Positions 31,716 to 43,171 of a DNA stretch of 64,000 nucleotides are shown one piece after another. Position numbers and translations under genes: made by a program. The notes under the pieces were generated by a model. The model searched no databases. It had not been told where the DNA came from and worked only from the letters and a program-made list of their open reading frames with translations. How positions within the stretch are numbered: the stretch's first letter is position 1; each line of letters opens with the position of its first letter. The stretch spans positions 27,938,501-28,002,500 of the forward strand of contig JAKSXM010000231.1 of NCBI GenBank assembly GCA_022575985.1. Direction: 5' to 3'. The stretch is from Anagrus nilaparvatae (lineage: Eukaryota; Arthropoda; Insecta; Hymenoptera; Mymaridae).

Positions 31716-32880
31716 AATCAACATTATTCTAGGTCCCTAAAATGAAATTATTCTAGGTCCCTAAACTTAAATTATTTTAAGTCCCTAAACCTGAATTATT
31801 CTAACTCCCTAAATCAACATTATTCTAGGTCCCTAAATCCGGATGATTCTAAGTCCCTAAATCGACATTATTCTAGGTCCCTAAATCCGGATGATTCTAA
31901 GTTCCTAAATCGACATAATTCTAGGTCCCTAAATCGAAATTATTCTAAATTCCTAAATCGACATTATTCTAAGTCCCGAAATCGACATTATTCTAGGTCC
32001 CTAAACTTAAATTATTTTAAGTCCCTAAACCCGAATTATTCTAAGTCCTTAAATCGACATTATTCTAGGTTCCTAAATCCGGATGATTCTAAGTCCCTAA
32101 ATCGACATTATTCTAGGTCCCTAAATCGAAATTATTCTAAATCCCTAAATCAACTTTATTCTAGGTTCCTAAATCCGTATGATTCTAAGTCCCTAAAACC
32201 GACTTCTTCTAAGTCCCTAAAACGACATTATTCTAAGTCCCTAAATCCGGATGATTCTAAGTCCCTAAATCGACATTATTCTAGGTCCCTAAATCCGGAT
32301 GATTCTAAGTTCCTAAATCGACATAATTCTAGGTCCCTAAATCGAAATTATTCTAAATTCCTAAATCGACATTATTTTAAGTCCCTAAATAGACATTATT
32401 CTAGGTCCCTAAACATAAATTATTTTAAGTCCCTAAACCCGAATTATTCTAAGTCCTTAAATCGACATTATTCTAGGTCCCTAAATCCGGATGATTCTAA
32501 GTCCCTAAATCGACATTATTCTAGGTCCCTAAATCCGGATGATTCTAAGTTCCTAAATCGACATTATTCTAGGTCCCTAAATCGAAATTATTCTAAATCC
32601 CTAAATCGACATTATTCTTGGTTCCTAAATCCGTATGATTCTAAGTCCCTAAACCCGACTTCTTCTAAGTTCCTAAATCCGGATGATTCTAAGTTCCTAA
32701 ATCGACATAATTCTAGGTCCCTAAATCGAAATTATTCTAAATTCCTAAATCGACATTATTTTAAGTCCCTAAATCGACATTATTCTAGGCCCCTAAACTC
32801 AAATTATTTTAAGTCCCTAAACCCGAATTATCCTAAGTCCCTAAATCGACATTATTCTAAATCCCTAAATCGAAAATATT
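31716..32880. repeat. 24-bp minisatellite array, about 48 units
   Basis: The unit is CTAAGTCCCTAAATC plus GACATTATT with variants. The register is exact: positions 120 bp apart stay in phase across 1165 bp with no visible indel. Variant units (CCGGATGATT, CGAAATTATT, AACCCGAATTATT, GACTTCTT) recur in an irregular higher-order order; the AAACTTAAATTATTTTAAG type starts at 31761, 32001, 32409 and 32793, that is 10, 17 and 16 units apart. No frame is conserved. Confidence 0.95.
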
Positions 32881-35434
32881 ATATGTATAAATTAAATAAA
32901 TACATGTTCCATGTTAATAAGAAATTTGGGTTCTATCTTCAAAAAACATATCTGATAGAAGGTTCAAAATAAAGGGACGTGTAATAACTGTTCTGATAAC
33001 ATATATTTGGAAATACGAATTTTAGTCAAATATTGCAATTTTGAAAACAATTTTAAAATTGCGTTGATTTTTGGCCAAAAATGAATATTTTGTTTATTAA
33101 ATATCATGGAGAGACAGTTAACTATGATAAAATTAAGGCACACCAGAAGTTATTTGGTGAGTAAGGTATCTCATGTTGACATGGAGCTTCCTCGGTTCTT
33201 TGGCCTAGAGATCTATTTTATTATAGTTATAAGCACAAAGAACGTTTTTTTTATCGTATACTAACTCCACCATCCAATGGAAATGAGTTTTCAATAAACT
33301 TAATTTTCAAGATATACAAAGTGTTGAATATAAAATTGACAAAAAATTGATTTACGGTAAATTGTGGGCCTCAAAAATGTAAAAAGTTATAACAGAGTTT
33401 CTATGGATTTAAATTCTGTTCTGAAATTGATTATAACGAAAGAATGTATAATTTTTTATAAAATATCAGTAAAATGAAACTTATAATTAATTTTTTTTCA
33501 ACATTATTTAACCCACATTTATTAAGATAAAAAATAATAAATAAAAAAATAATAACAATAACATACGAGTTACAGTAAACTTAAGTTTTTAATAATGACT
33601 AAAACGAATAGGGAAAAAAAATGAGTTAATTGATAATGTAAATATAACAAAGTATTGATATATTTTTAATGAATCAATTTTATTTATTGTTGTGTGCACA
33701 GATAATTAATAAATAAAATGAGGGCATTTTTATAAATGGCATAATATTTCAATGAATTAAACGATCTTTGCATTGGGGAGTCCTGGAATTTATTAAATTA
33801 ATTATATTTTTATTATTTAAGAAATATCCCTGAAAATTAGGTTTTTTTCAGTTTTTTCTATAATTAGCCTGGTTAGTAATTTTGCTCCAGATACACTGAC
33901 TAAAGAACGCTTGAAACCTGTGTCAAAATGAAAAAATATCAATATCTACAAAGGATGGTTGTAAAATATTACTGGTCACACACATAAGTGTATTCGTACA
34001 CACGCTTTTTTAAAAACCGGTTTATTAGCTTCTTAAGTCTCAAATCGTGCAAAAATCAAAATTTTAAAAAATCAGTTTAATCCCCAACAGGAACTTAAAA
34101 TCATAATACAGACAATTTACAAATAATTTACAGTAGCAATATTATTTATTCTAACTTTAATACCATAATTACAGTATTTAATTGAAAGGTGATTGAGGCA
34201 ATAATATTCTTATGGGGATTGAGAGAAAAAATATATAAATGGAAAGGTTTGAATTAATGAGTAAAAATAACAAAACTACATGAAAATAAAAAAAAAAAAA
34301 CTAACAAACAAAGTAAATAAATAAATATTTTTTCATTGAAATAATTACAATATAAAAAGTTATAATTAATAGGAATTATTGTCTTTATATATATGGAAAA
34401 ATTATTTATACTCTTTTTTTATATTATATATTATAGTTTAATTATTTTATTTGACCTTGAGTTTCTTTATGTATTATGTGCTTGTTATATTTAATATAAG
34501 TAATTTTTTTCAATTTAATATAAATTAATTAATTTAAATAATCTAAAAGCATTTGCTCAAAAATGGTATGCATAGAAGATTCAAAACTAGAAACTTAAAT
34601 TTTTCTCGAAAGAGAAATGTACTGCTAATAGTATAAATAAAGCGCTTGGATTAAAAATTTAGGTTTGATACCGATAAAAATTTTAAAAGAATTTGAAGCA
34701 TTATTAGTTTTTCACAAAGTTATCGTATAGTTTTAGTAAATAAAATTTGATGATATATACGTTATTTGGTAAATTTATCGTCGATTGATAATTTATTATT
34801 GGTGACCTTCCAAAAAAATAAAACATAATGATATTGTGTATATTTTTTATAATTTGTGAATTTTTAATTATGGTTGCTAATTTTTATCTAAAATTTTTAT
34901 CTAAAAATTTTCTATCATTTATAAGTATTAAATTTAAAAAATCAACTAAAATTTTACAAGAGCTGCAACATACCAAAATTTATTACTTCAACAAGGACTT
35001 CACTTTACTTTCACCCCCTTTATTCTTCCGTTCTTCCAGACTCATATCTATCGATTCTTTGAAGTAGTTTAAATAAAATTAAAAAATACTTTCCAAAATA
35101 AAACTTCAGATTTAAATAATTATTATAAATTTCTAAAATTGTGTAACAAAAAGAAAATTAAGAGAATATGTATGTATTATAATTTATTACATTTAAAAAA
35201 AGCAGGACATTTAAAATGATAAAATCTTTTCGAAAGTACTTATTTTTTTGGAAAATAAATTGATATACATTAATAAATGTAAGTTTTAATCATATTATAA
35301 TATAAGCTCAATTAATGATTTATTTAACATTTTTCGAACATTTTTTTTATTTTATATAAGTAAACTTTTTATTTAATTATTTATTTAACAAGTTTTGCTA
35401 GTATATAAAAAAAATACTGGATAATTAGTGGATT
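32881..35434. other. AT-rich upstream sequence with one FTZ-F1-type site
   Basis: ACATGTTCCATGTTAATA at 32905 is the recurrent right-hand end motif of the 24-mer family. TGACCTTGA at 34452-34460 is a perfect FTZ-F1/SF-1 site (TCAAGGTCA) on the minus strand. The rest has no recognisable feature. Confidence 0.5.
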
Positions 35435-35720
35435 TACGGCTCGTGTTCAGAAAAGTAATGAATGCCCCAAATAGCACGTAAACTGCGCGAGATAAGGCAT
35501 GCTTTGTTTCTGGACAAGGGCCGTCTAAAACTTTTAAGTATTAGTGACTAGAAAACGCGTCTTTTTCAGCCACGCAGTGGCCAAAAACTTGAATTTCACT
35601 AAGCCCCTAAGGCCTAACTCAAATTTATTTTAAGTCCTTAAACCCAGATTATAAGTCATTTTCGAATTCCCAAAGTAGCCATCCTTAAAAACATGTTCTA
35701 TGTTAATATGACCCTTTGTT
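35435..35720. repeat. Dispersed repeat copy next to 24-mer fragments
   Basis: ATGCCCCAAATAGCACGTAA and AGAAAACGCGTCTTTTTCAG match, with changes, the repeat at 62770-62990. It is followed by two 24-mer-like units (TTATTTTAAGTCCTTAAACC) and an ACATGTTCTATGTTAATA end motif near 35692. Confidence 0.5.
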
Positions 35721-36554
35721 TATTACTAGCCTAGGAAAATTAGGATCCTTTAATCTTTCATTAAAAATTTAACACATACCCTTATTTTAATCAGTTCTAT
35801 AATTTTAAACCAAAATCAAAGCGGCATCTAAAATATTGCGTTGTCTCAAGCTAAGATTCTAATAAAAAAAGTTCTTAAAAATTTTCTAATAAATTACAAA
35901 GTATAAATAAAAAATGATAAAAAATTAGAAAAATTTACATGGTACAAGACAAAAATTCATAAAAATATTTAGTTAATAACAATTATAAATAATAGGCATT
36001 CATAAATATTATAAATATAGTTTGTTTAAATTATTTGATGAATAAGTATTTATTATAATACACGTGTATATTTCGTAATAGAAACTCGTTCCAGTGAGCC
36101 GAAAATCATAAAAGAAAATTTCTATACACACTCTATACAGTATATAAATAATTAATAATTTAAGTATATCCGAAAAAAAAAATAATTATTACATAAGATA
36201 ATTTTCTTTTATGGTCAATAAGAGAAAGTAGTTAAATAAAAAACGAAAGGATAATAATATAAGAAACATAATATTAAAAAAAGGTAATAATAATCCGCAA
36301 GAGAATCTTAAAAAAAAATATATATAAAACTTTTGCTTTCAACCAAGAATATAGGTATATAACGCGACTGGGTCAACAGTATAACACTATTGGCGCTCAC
36401 TCTTTTTTCAACAAATACATACTTACTTACATAACATTAATATTAAATATATGTATATTGCAATTTAATATCAAAATTCTACTTTATATGTATATTTTTT
36501 AATATGTATTTGTGAATGTGCAAAAAATTTATACTGTTTGAGAAAAGAGAAGGG
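35721..36554. other. AT-rich upstream sequence, nothing recognised
   Basis: No gene or repeat. A GC-richer stretch at 36360-36410 (TAACGCGACTGGGTCAACAG) may belong to the regulatory island that follows. Confidence 0.45.
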
Positions 36555-36665
36555 GAAAAAAAGAGAAAAAAAGTTAAAGCGTGGAGTTACAGGTTTTATA
36601 GTGGGGAGACCCACTGACCTACTTTGACTGTTAACATGACGCAGCCGCACCGTTCTCCCGCTCTT
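36555..36665 (-). promoter_or_regulatory. GC-richer island with perfect HR3/ROR site, 10 kb upstream of ftz-f1
   Basis: The island includes GACGCAGCCGCACCGTTCTC and TGACCTACTTT at 36615-36625, whose complement AAAGTAGGTCA fits WAWNTRGGTCA exactly. An imperfect half-site TTGACTG follows. Both this and the 28.28 kb site lie next to a GTGGGG-type tract. It is a good candidate for an ecdysone-cascade control element or alternative promoter of ftz-f1; this is inference from motif and position. Confidence 0.4.
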
Positions 36666-39600
36666 TTTTTAATAACATAGAATTATCTCTGTGTTTGTGT
36701 ATACTCATACGTTTACATCGTTTTCTTAATAGTTTCTTTATACCTTTTTTTTCTTTTTTTTATTTTGCATGAGTTGGAAAGAGATAAGGATATTTTTAAT
36801 GCAAATTTTTATGTTTGAGTTAACTTTATACTTTTTTGGTTATGTGTGATTTTTTTTTTGGGTTGACTGGTTTTTTGTGTTATATGGCACGATTCGCGTC
36901 AATTTGGTTACTTAGATTTAAGAATTTTTTTAATTGAAAATTGCGAAGTTTAATTTTTTGGTAAAACTGGTAGATAGCGAAAAAATTATTATGATTCTTA
37001 TTTACAACACTGGAAATTTTGCGATAAATTTTTGTAATTATTTCAAAAAATTTTTTAATTTGAAGTTTCAATTCGGCCTAAGAATGATTTTTACGATATT
37101 TGGGCCTAAAAATATGGTTTCAAAGCGTAACTCAAATCTCGACGTAAATTCTATGTTGCCCAAAAAATTAAGGAGTAATAAAAAATTATATTTTTTTTGA
37201 AATATGCAGTGTCAATACTTAATTTTCAAAATAATACGTGGTTCAAATAAAATTTAATTTGCTATTTTCTTTTCAGTTTTGCAAAATTTAATATTTTAGT
37301 TTTAGCACATTGTTGCATAATTGACTTGAAGCAATAAACGTATTTCCTTTTTAAAAATTTTTAGAAATCAAACTGATATGAGAAATTTTTTCATATATAA
37401 ACACCCACTTATTTATAAAAGTATTTGCATTTACCTGCAAATTCTTTGTAAAACAAAAAAGGAATTTCGGCATAATATTTATTTTAAAATTAAATTTTTG
37501 AAAATTTTATGTTAAAGTACTCATTTTTGAAGTATCAAATGTTTAAATAAATATTTAAAAGTGAGTTTTTTTTTAACAATAATTTTACACAGTTTTGATT
37601 CTGTTCACGAACCTCTGAATCTTAGTTTTAATTAAAAGTAAAATTAAACTTTTCGTAAAAAAAGTAGCAACCTATAAATTTTATATTTTTTCATTTCTAA
37701 TTTTTTTTTGACTTATAGGTGTCGTTTAAATATTAATGGGTTAACCGGTTCGTAGAAATGTTTATTTTGCCAAATGTGAAAGTTCAAAGGTCCTGTAATA
37801 TCATTTGGTAAAAATAAATATTTCTAGATCAGCTTAGGAATGATTTTTTCTTTACAAAGAGCAATATTGATGGCCTCTCAAAATTGGAACATAGTCATTA
37901 TTCCCCGCTAGTAAAGAAATGTATACTTTCTTTGCCTTAAAAATATTCAAATGCTATTCATTTCTCGCTGCAAATCATTTCCTGTGTTATCCCTTTTAAA
38001 GTTTCAAAAATTTTAACATTAATCACACGTTCGTTTTATTTTATACTAAAAAATAAAAGACCTTTAAAAATAAAAGTAAAAAAAAAATATGACGAAAAGT
38101 TAATTATAAAGTACAAAGTTTTTTCGTTATTTTATTTAGCTTTCTTGGTAAAATGTCACTTGTTTAAAAAATATACGACTTCTTCGTAAACCCTTTTTTG
38201 TACTACTTTTTTTTTTAATTTTAACAAAAAACAAAATATTTGTATTGAAAATTTTAACGTTTGTTCAAAAGAAAACAAAAATAACTGTTTGTTAACAAAT
38301 TTATACGAAAATAAATTTGAAAATTACCCTGGTAGAAAAATTAAGTGTGCATTTTTTTTAAAATTAATTTTCAATTTTAGGCCTAATGAATTTTTCAAAA
38401 CGAAGATAAAACACATTTTTTTAATTTGAATTAAAACTACATGCACAATTTACCTTTACATTATTTAAATTACCTTTTTCAAAAAAAAAAAAGCAAAAAT
38501 ATATAATTAAATATTGTGCAAAAAAAAAATTTTTTTTATATTTTTCCAACAAAAGATAATATACTTTTATTCTTAAAAATATAATAATTACAAATATTTA
38601 TAAAAAAAAAGAAAAAATACAAAAGAGAATCCGTTTCCTTTCGAAAAAAGTTAAAAATAATGATAAAATAAATAAAATAAATAATATCTTTTCTTATAAA
38701 AAATTTAAATAAATAAAAGAAGATGATGATAATAATAACGATTATTATTATGCTAACACTTTTCGCAGGAAGCATCAAATGCATTTATACAGTAAAAAAA
38801 AATAAAATAAAGAAGGTGAAACCAAGAGAATCAAGAGCGCGTCCCTGGCATAAAAAAAAATAATAAAAAACTTGGGTGAAAAATAATAAATAAATAAAAA
38901 AAAAAATAAATACTTTATTCTCTCACGCAATTAAAAATTGAATTTATCTGAGGTAAAAGTTCAATTTTTTACAGCAGGTAGCCCCTTTTTTAATTGCAAG
39001 GAAATAGACTTAATATATCCTGTCAAGTTAACCTAAATTTAAAGAAACCCCTTTTTGAATTCTTGAATGTAAACACTTGTTCTTCTAAAATATAATATGA
39101 CAAAATAACAAGAAAAGAAAATCCGGTAATACAGGATTATAAAACCTTACGCAAAGGAATTCATAACTAACTACCTGCATATTATACTCAATTTAAGAAA
39201 CTAAACAAAATACTAAAGCAGGTAACAAAAAAAAAGTACTTTCATTTCTTTTTATTTAAAATATGGGTTTCTTTTTTATAAATGAAAACAGGTGAATTTT
39301 ATTTTGAAGATAAAAGAATTTAATTATAATATTCTGTAGTTATTAGAATTCGACAGGAGATCGAATTTTTTTAAAAATATTTAATTATAATGTATATTTA
39401 TTTATATAGAACATGAGAATTTATTTTAAGTATGAATAAAAGGAACAATTTTTATTAAGCGCCTTTTCATTGATACAAAAGATGAAAATTTTTTGTTTAT
39501 TCAACAAATTTTATGGAATTTAATTATTTTAACCGTTAAATAGCTGTTTGTTAATTTAGGGACAAAATGTAGACTTTGAACCATTGAATTTCTATTATTC

Positions 39601-39775
39601 ATTGGAGAAACTAAAAAGAAAATATTCAGTGCTCCTTCAGGATCAAAAATTGACGAAAAGATTCGTATCGAATTATCATTCTATCTCTGAAAACTTGAAA
39701 ACTCAAATTTCTATATATAACTTAAAAAAATCAATTCAATTGTTAGAAAAGTGTTAGTTTAAAATATGAGATCAT
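36666..39775. other. AT-rich upstream sequence, nothing recognised
   Basis: Low-complexity DNA; short frames here have no coding character. No repeat of note. Confidence 0.55.
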
Positions 39776-40197
39776 CACTGTAAAAAGTAACTTTCTTAGA
39801 CTTACAAAAAAAAATAGAATTAGAAATAGAAATTAGAATATTTTCGAAAAATTAGTGAATTTCCAAAAAATTTTGTAAATATTCGATAAAAATCGTAAAT
39901 TTACTAAATTTAGGATATTATCGAAAAATTCGAGAATCCTCGATTTTTTTTTGTGATTTTACGAAAAAAGTTGCAAATTCATAACTATTTTTCGGAAATT
40001 TACAAATATTTTTTGTAAATTTTCGAAAAAAAATGGTATCAATTTTTTTTGCGAATTCACAAAAAAAAATCGAGAATACTCGAATTTTTTGTTAATATAC
40101 TAAATTTAGTTAATTTGCGATTTTTTTCGAAAATTTACTAATTTTTCGAAAATGTTCTAATTTTTTTGTTAATATAAGAAACTTATTTTTTACAGTG
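39776..40197. mobile_element. CACTG-ended palindromic MITE, copy 1
   Basis: Starts CACTGTAAAAAGTAACTTTC and ends with the near-complement TTATTTTTTACAGTG. The entire 422 bp folds into a near-continuous hairpin made of TTCGAAAAATT- and AATTTTCGAAAA-like blocks. CAT flanks both sides, a possible 3-bp duplication. No frame. Confidence 0.75.
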
Positions 40198-40574
40198 CAT
40201 ATTAAATTTAGGACCTGCTTCTGTTGAATGCAATAAACAAGGGCTAAAAAATTGACGTTTTAATACGCGTATAACGTCTCCTATTAACCACCTGGCTGCT
40301 AATTTTTTATAAGTAGATTAACCAAAAAAGGTCAGATATTTGAAAACACCGATTTTCTAAGAGGAAAAAATTCCTGCAAAAGTAAAAAATTTTTTATAAT
40401 CATTATAACTCAAGTTTCCAACTCTGACAATAACTGACTTTTGCAGGTATTTTTTTCGGCCAAAAATTGGTTCTTCCAAATGTCTAACCTTTTTTGATTA
40501 TTTAGAGAAAATCATTATAAACCATTTCAGTTTTCATTTCAGAACACCAAAAAGTGACATAAATTTTGGTGAAA

Positions 40575-41070
40575 TTCGCTTCAGTACCCAAAAATTTTAG
40601 GTATACTTTGAAATTTTTTTGACGAACCCCTGTTGAGATTTGCTTGCCCAATTCTTAAAGGGACAATCAAAATTTTTTAAATACATAGCTATTGAAAACA
40701 ATTAATTTTTGCATTCTAAAACGAAAAGGTCAATATGAATTATTTGATTAAATACAACTCTTTTAACTTACAGCCCCTAAAACTTATAGATTACTCAGAT
40801 ATTTCATTCGAAAAAAATTAAAGTCTTAAGGGCTGTAACTTGAAAGGGGTGCATTTAATTAAAAGATTCAGTCACCTTTTCGTTTTAGAATGCAAAAAAT
40901 AATCGATTCTAATCGCTTTTTAAAATATTTTCTTCACCCTCCAGAAAGGGCAAACCAACCCCAATTGGTGGTTCGTCAAAACAGTTTAAATATATAAACT
41001 TTTCGGCAAAGGTTTCACAAAAACTTAGGTCACTTTTAGGTGTTGGTGAGAAACTGTTAATTACCTAAAT
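40575..41070. mobile_element. Palindromic MITE, family P, copy 3
   Basis: Nested inverted arms include TTTTTGCATTCTAAAACGAA against TTCGTTTTAGAATGCAAAAA, and a central TTACAGCCCCTAAAACTTA stem against TTAAGGGCTGTAAC. The right part shares GGTCACTTTTAGGTGTTGGT and GGGCAAACCAACC with copy 2. Confidence 0.65.
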
Positions 41071-41128
41071 TTAAGTAATTATTTCTTTAATTCTACTTAC
41101 TTTCAAAAAGAATCATTACGAAAATTAT

Positions 41129-41346
41129 TAGGGGTGTGTGGTTATCCAAATGTCAGATCGGGTACCCAGAATTTTGACTTTTATTCAGTTCAGATTTCGA
41201 GCAAAGGCCAGAATTTTACAAAAAGGTCTACACTTACAGTTATGAATCGGAAGCTTCATTTGCTTTACGCAATTGAACCCAACTTAAAGCGAAAAACCCA
41301 AAATTGCATGAATCCGACTCAACATTCGGGTAATGGCACACCCCTA
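41129..41346. mobile_element. hAT-like MITE with 8-bp target duplication
   Basis: A 218-bp element begins TAGGGGTGTGTGGTTA and ends TAATGGCACACCCCTA. The flanks AAAATTAT (41121-41128) and AAAATTAA (41347-41354) agree at seven of eight bases. Together these are typical of the hAT superfamily. It sits at the edge of the following 24-mer array. Related copies lie at 765-947 and partially near 52524 and 62667. Confidence 0.75.
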
Positions 41347-41354
41347 AAAATTAA

Positions 41355-42875
41355 GAATAATATCGATTTAGGGATTAAGTAATAATTTTGGTTTAGGGAT
41401 TTAGAAAAATTCAAGTTTAGGGACTTGTAATAATTCAAGTTTAGGGACTTAGAATAATTTCGATTTATGGACTTAGAATAGTCCAGGTTTAGGGACTTTT
41501 GATAATTTGGGTTAAGGGAATTAGAATCAAAGGGTGAGGTAGGGGGGGTCAAATGAAATTTAATAGAATTTCGATTTAGGGACATTAAATAGATCAGGTT
41601 TACGGACTTAGAATAATTCAAGTTTAGGGACTTTGCATAGTTTAGGTTTATAGAGTTAAAAAAATTCAAGTTTAGTGATTTAAAATAATCCGAGTTTAGG
41701 GGCTTAGAATAATTTTGATTTAGGGATTTGAATTAAGGCCACTGTCTCTTTATTGGGATTTTTTTTTTCATTTTTTTTTAAATTCATTATCTTATGTTAA
41801 AACATTTCAAGAATCTAAAAAACAAATTTCAAGCAAAAAAAAAATATGTTTTTTAGATATTTCGATTTTTATGGGTCGTAGTCATATGAAAACATATGCA
41901 TTTAAAAACTTTAAACGCGTTTTTCTCAAAACTACTTTTTTGAAATCGGTTCCCACGCTAGCTCAAAAACTAATTGAGCTATCGACATGAATCTTGTTTC
42001 ATTTTTTTCGTTATTGCAATACCTGGTATGTGAACCAACAATATCAGCTTTTTATGCATCAGAAAAATTTTTATTGTCCGTTTTAGGCGTATTTTTTAAC
42101 GTCAAAAACTGCATTTTTCGTTTTTGGTTCACCAAATGGTCAATTTTTTGTATTTTTTGCTAAATGTTGGTTCACATACAAGAGGAAGCTATAGAGATTA
42201 ATATGCCTTTTTATTTTTTTGTTTTGATGCCTACAATAGGCGCTATGATGGGAACCGTTTTTCAATTTTTTTTTCGAGCCTCTACTTTCACGCCATCTAC
42301 AAACTGTAAAAAAAAGCATATGAAACAAAAATTTTTTTATGTCATCTAGAATAGTTTTGTAATTATTTAAAAATAAATTTGTAAACTTTTATAATAAAGC
42401 AGCTGAGAAAATAAATGTTGAAAATCCTTTGAAAATCGTCACAAAAAAGAGACAGTGGCCTTAATTCTGGTTTAGGGACTTAAAATAATTTAAGTTTAGG
42501 GACCTAGAATAACCCGGGCTCAGGGACCTAAAATAAATTCGATTCAGGGACTTAATTGGCACTTAATCCGGTTTTAGGGGTTTGGAATAATTTCGATTTT
42601 CGGATTTGGGATAATTCTGGTTTAGGGATTTAGAATAATTTAGGTTTATGGACATAGAATAGTGGAATTTAATACAATTTCCATTTAGAGAATATTTTCA
42701 ATTTGAGGACTTAGAATAATTTCAATTAAGGGACTTAGAATACTTTCGATTTAGGGAATTGGAATAATTTCAATTAAGGGACTTAGAATAATCTGGATTG
42801 AGGGCCTTAAAATGATTTCAATTTGGGTACTTACAATTAGATAATAGGGGATTGGCGAATTGGAATAATTTGGAT
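41355..42875. repeat. 24-bp minisatellite array, reverse orientation, split by an insertion
   Basis: Units of the form TTTAGGGACTTAGAATAATT are the complement of the 31.7-kb array. They are more diverged here and include a G-run module (GGTAGGGGGGGTCAAATG near 41536). The array is interrupted at 41737-42460 by a TTAA-flanked element. Confidence 0.85.
41737..42460. mobile_element. TTAA-flanked (piggyBac-like) non-autonomous element
   Basis: A 724-bp insertion with perfect 15-bp terminal inverted repeats GGCCACTGTCTCTTT, flanked on both sides by TTAA. Deleting it with one TTAA joins two array halves in exact 24-bp register. TTAA duplication is the hallmark of piggyBac-type elements, although these termini lack the common CCC start. 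The interior has no transposase; a 61-codon frame (42164-42349) is not recognisable. Confidence 0.75.
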
Positions 42876-43163
42876 TTCGAGTTTTAACATCTAGTAAAGG
42901 TTATAATTTCAAATTATAAAATTAGTAAATTGTATTGTAATGTTGCGTAACATTTACGCATTAAATCCAGTTCTCAGCTGCATTTAGGTTGTGTTTACAC
43001 GAACCAGTTATAAGCTTATCTATCCTTCACACATAACAAATAACTATCATTTTGCTTCAAACTACAGTAAAATGATCAATGCAAGTATTGTCTTAATTTA
43101 TTCAAATCTACAATTACAATGACTTTACTCATGTTTAGTCCTAAATACTTGAATGCATGATCT
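42876..43163. other. Short AT-rich gap
   Basis: Nothing recognised between the array and the foldback element. Confidence 0.5.
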
Positions 43164-43171
43164 ATCAAGTC

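Noticed and set aside
31716..32880. Tandem array as a CRISPR array or telomeric repeat
   Set aside because: There are no unique spacers, the unit is 24 bp and continuous, and it is not the TTAGG insect telomere unit. The genome is eukaryotic.
41319..41669. 116-codon minus-strand frame rich in SLNLNYSKS repeats
   Set aside because: The peptide repeat is just the 24-bp minisatellite read in one frame (24 is a multiple of three). No start context or conserved domain.
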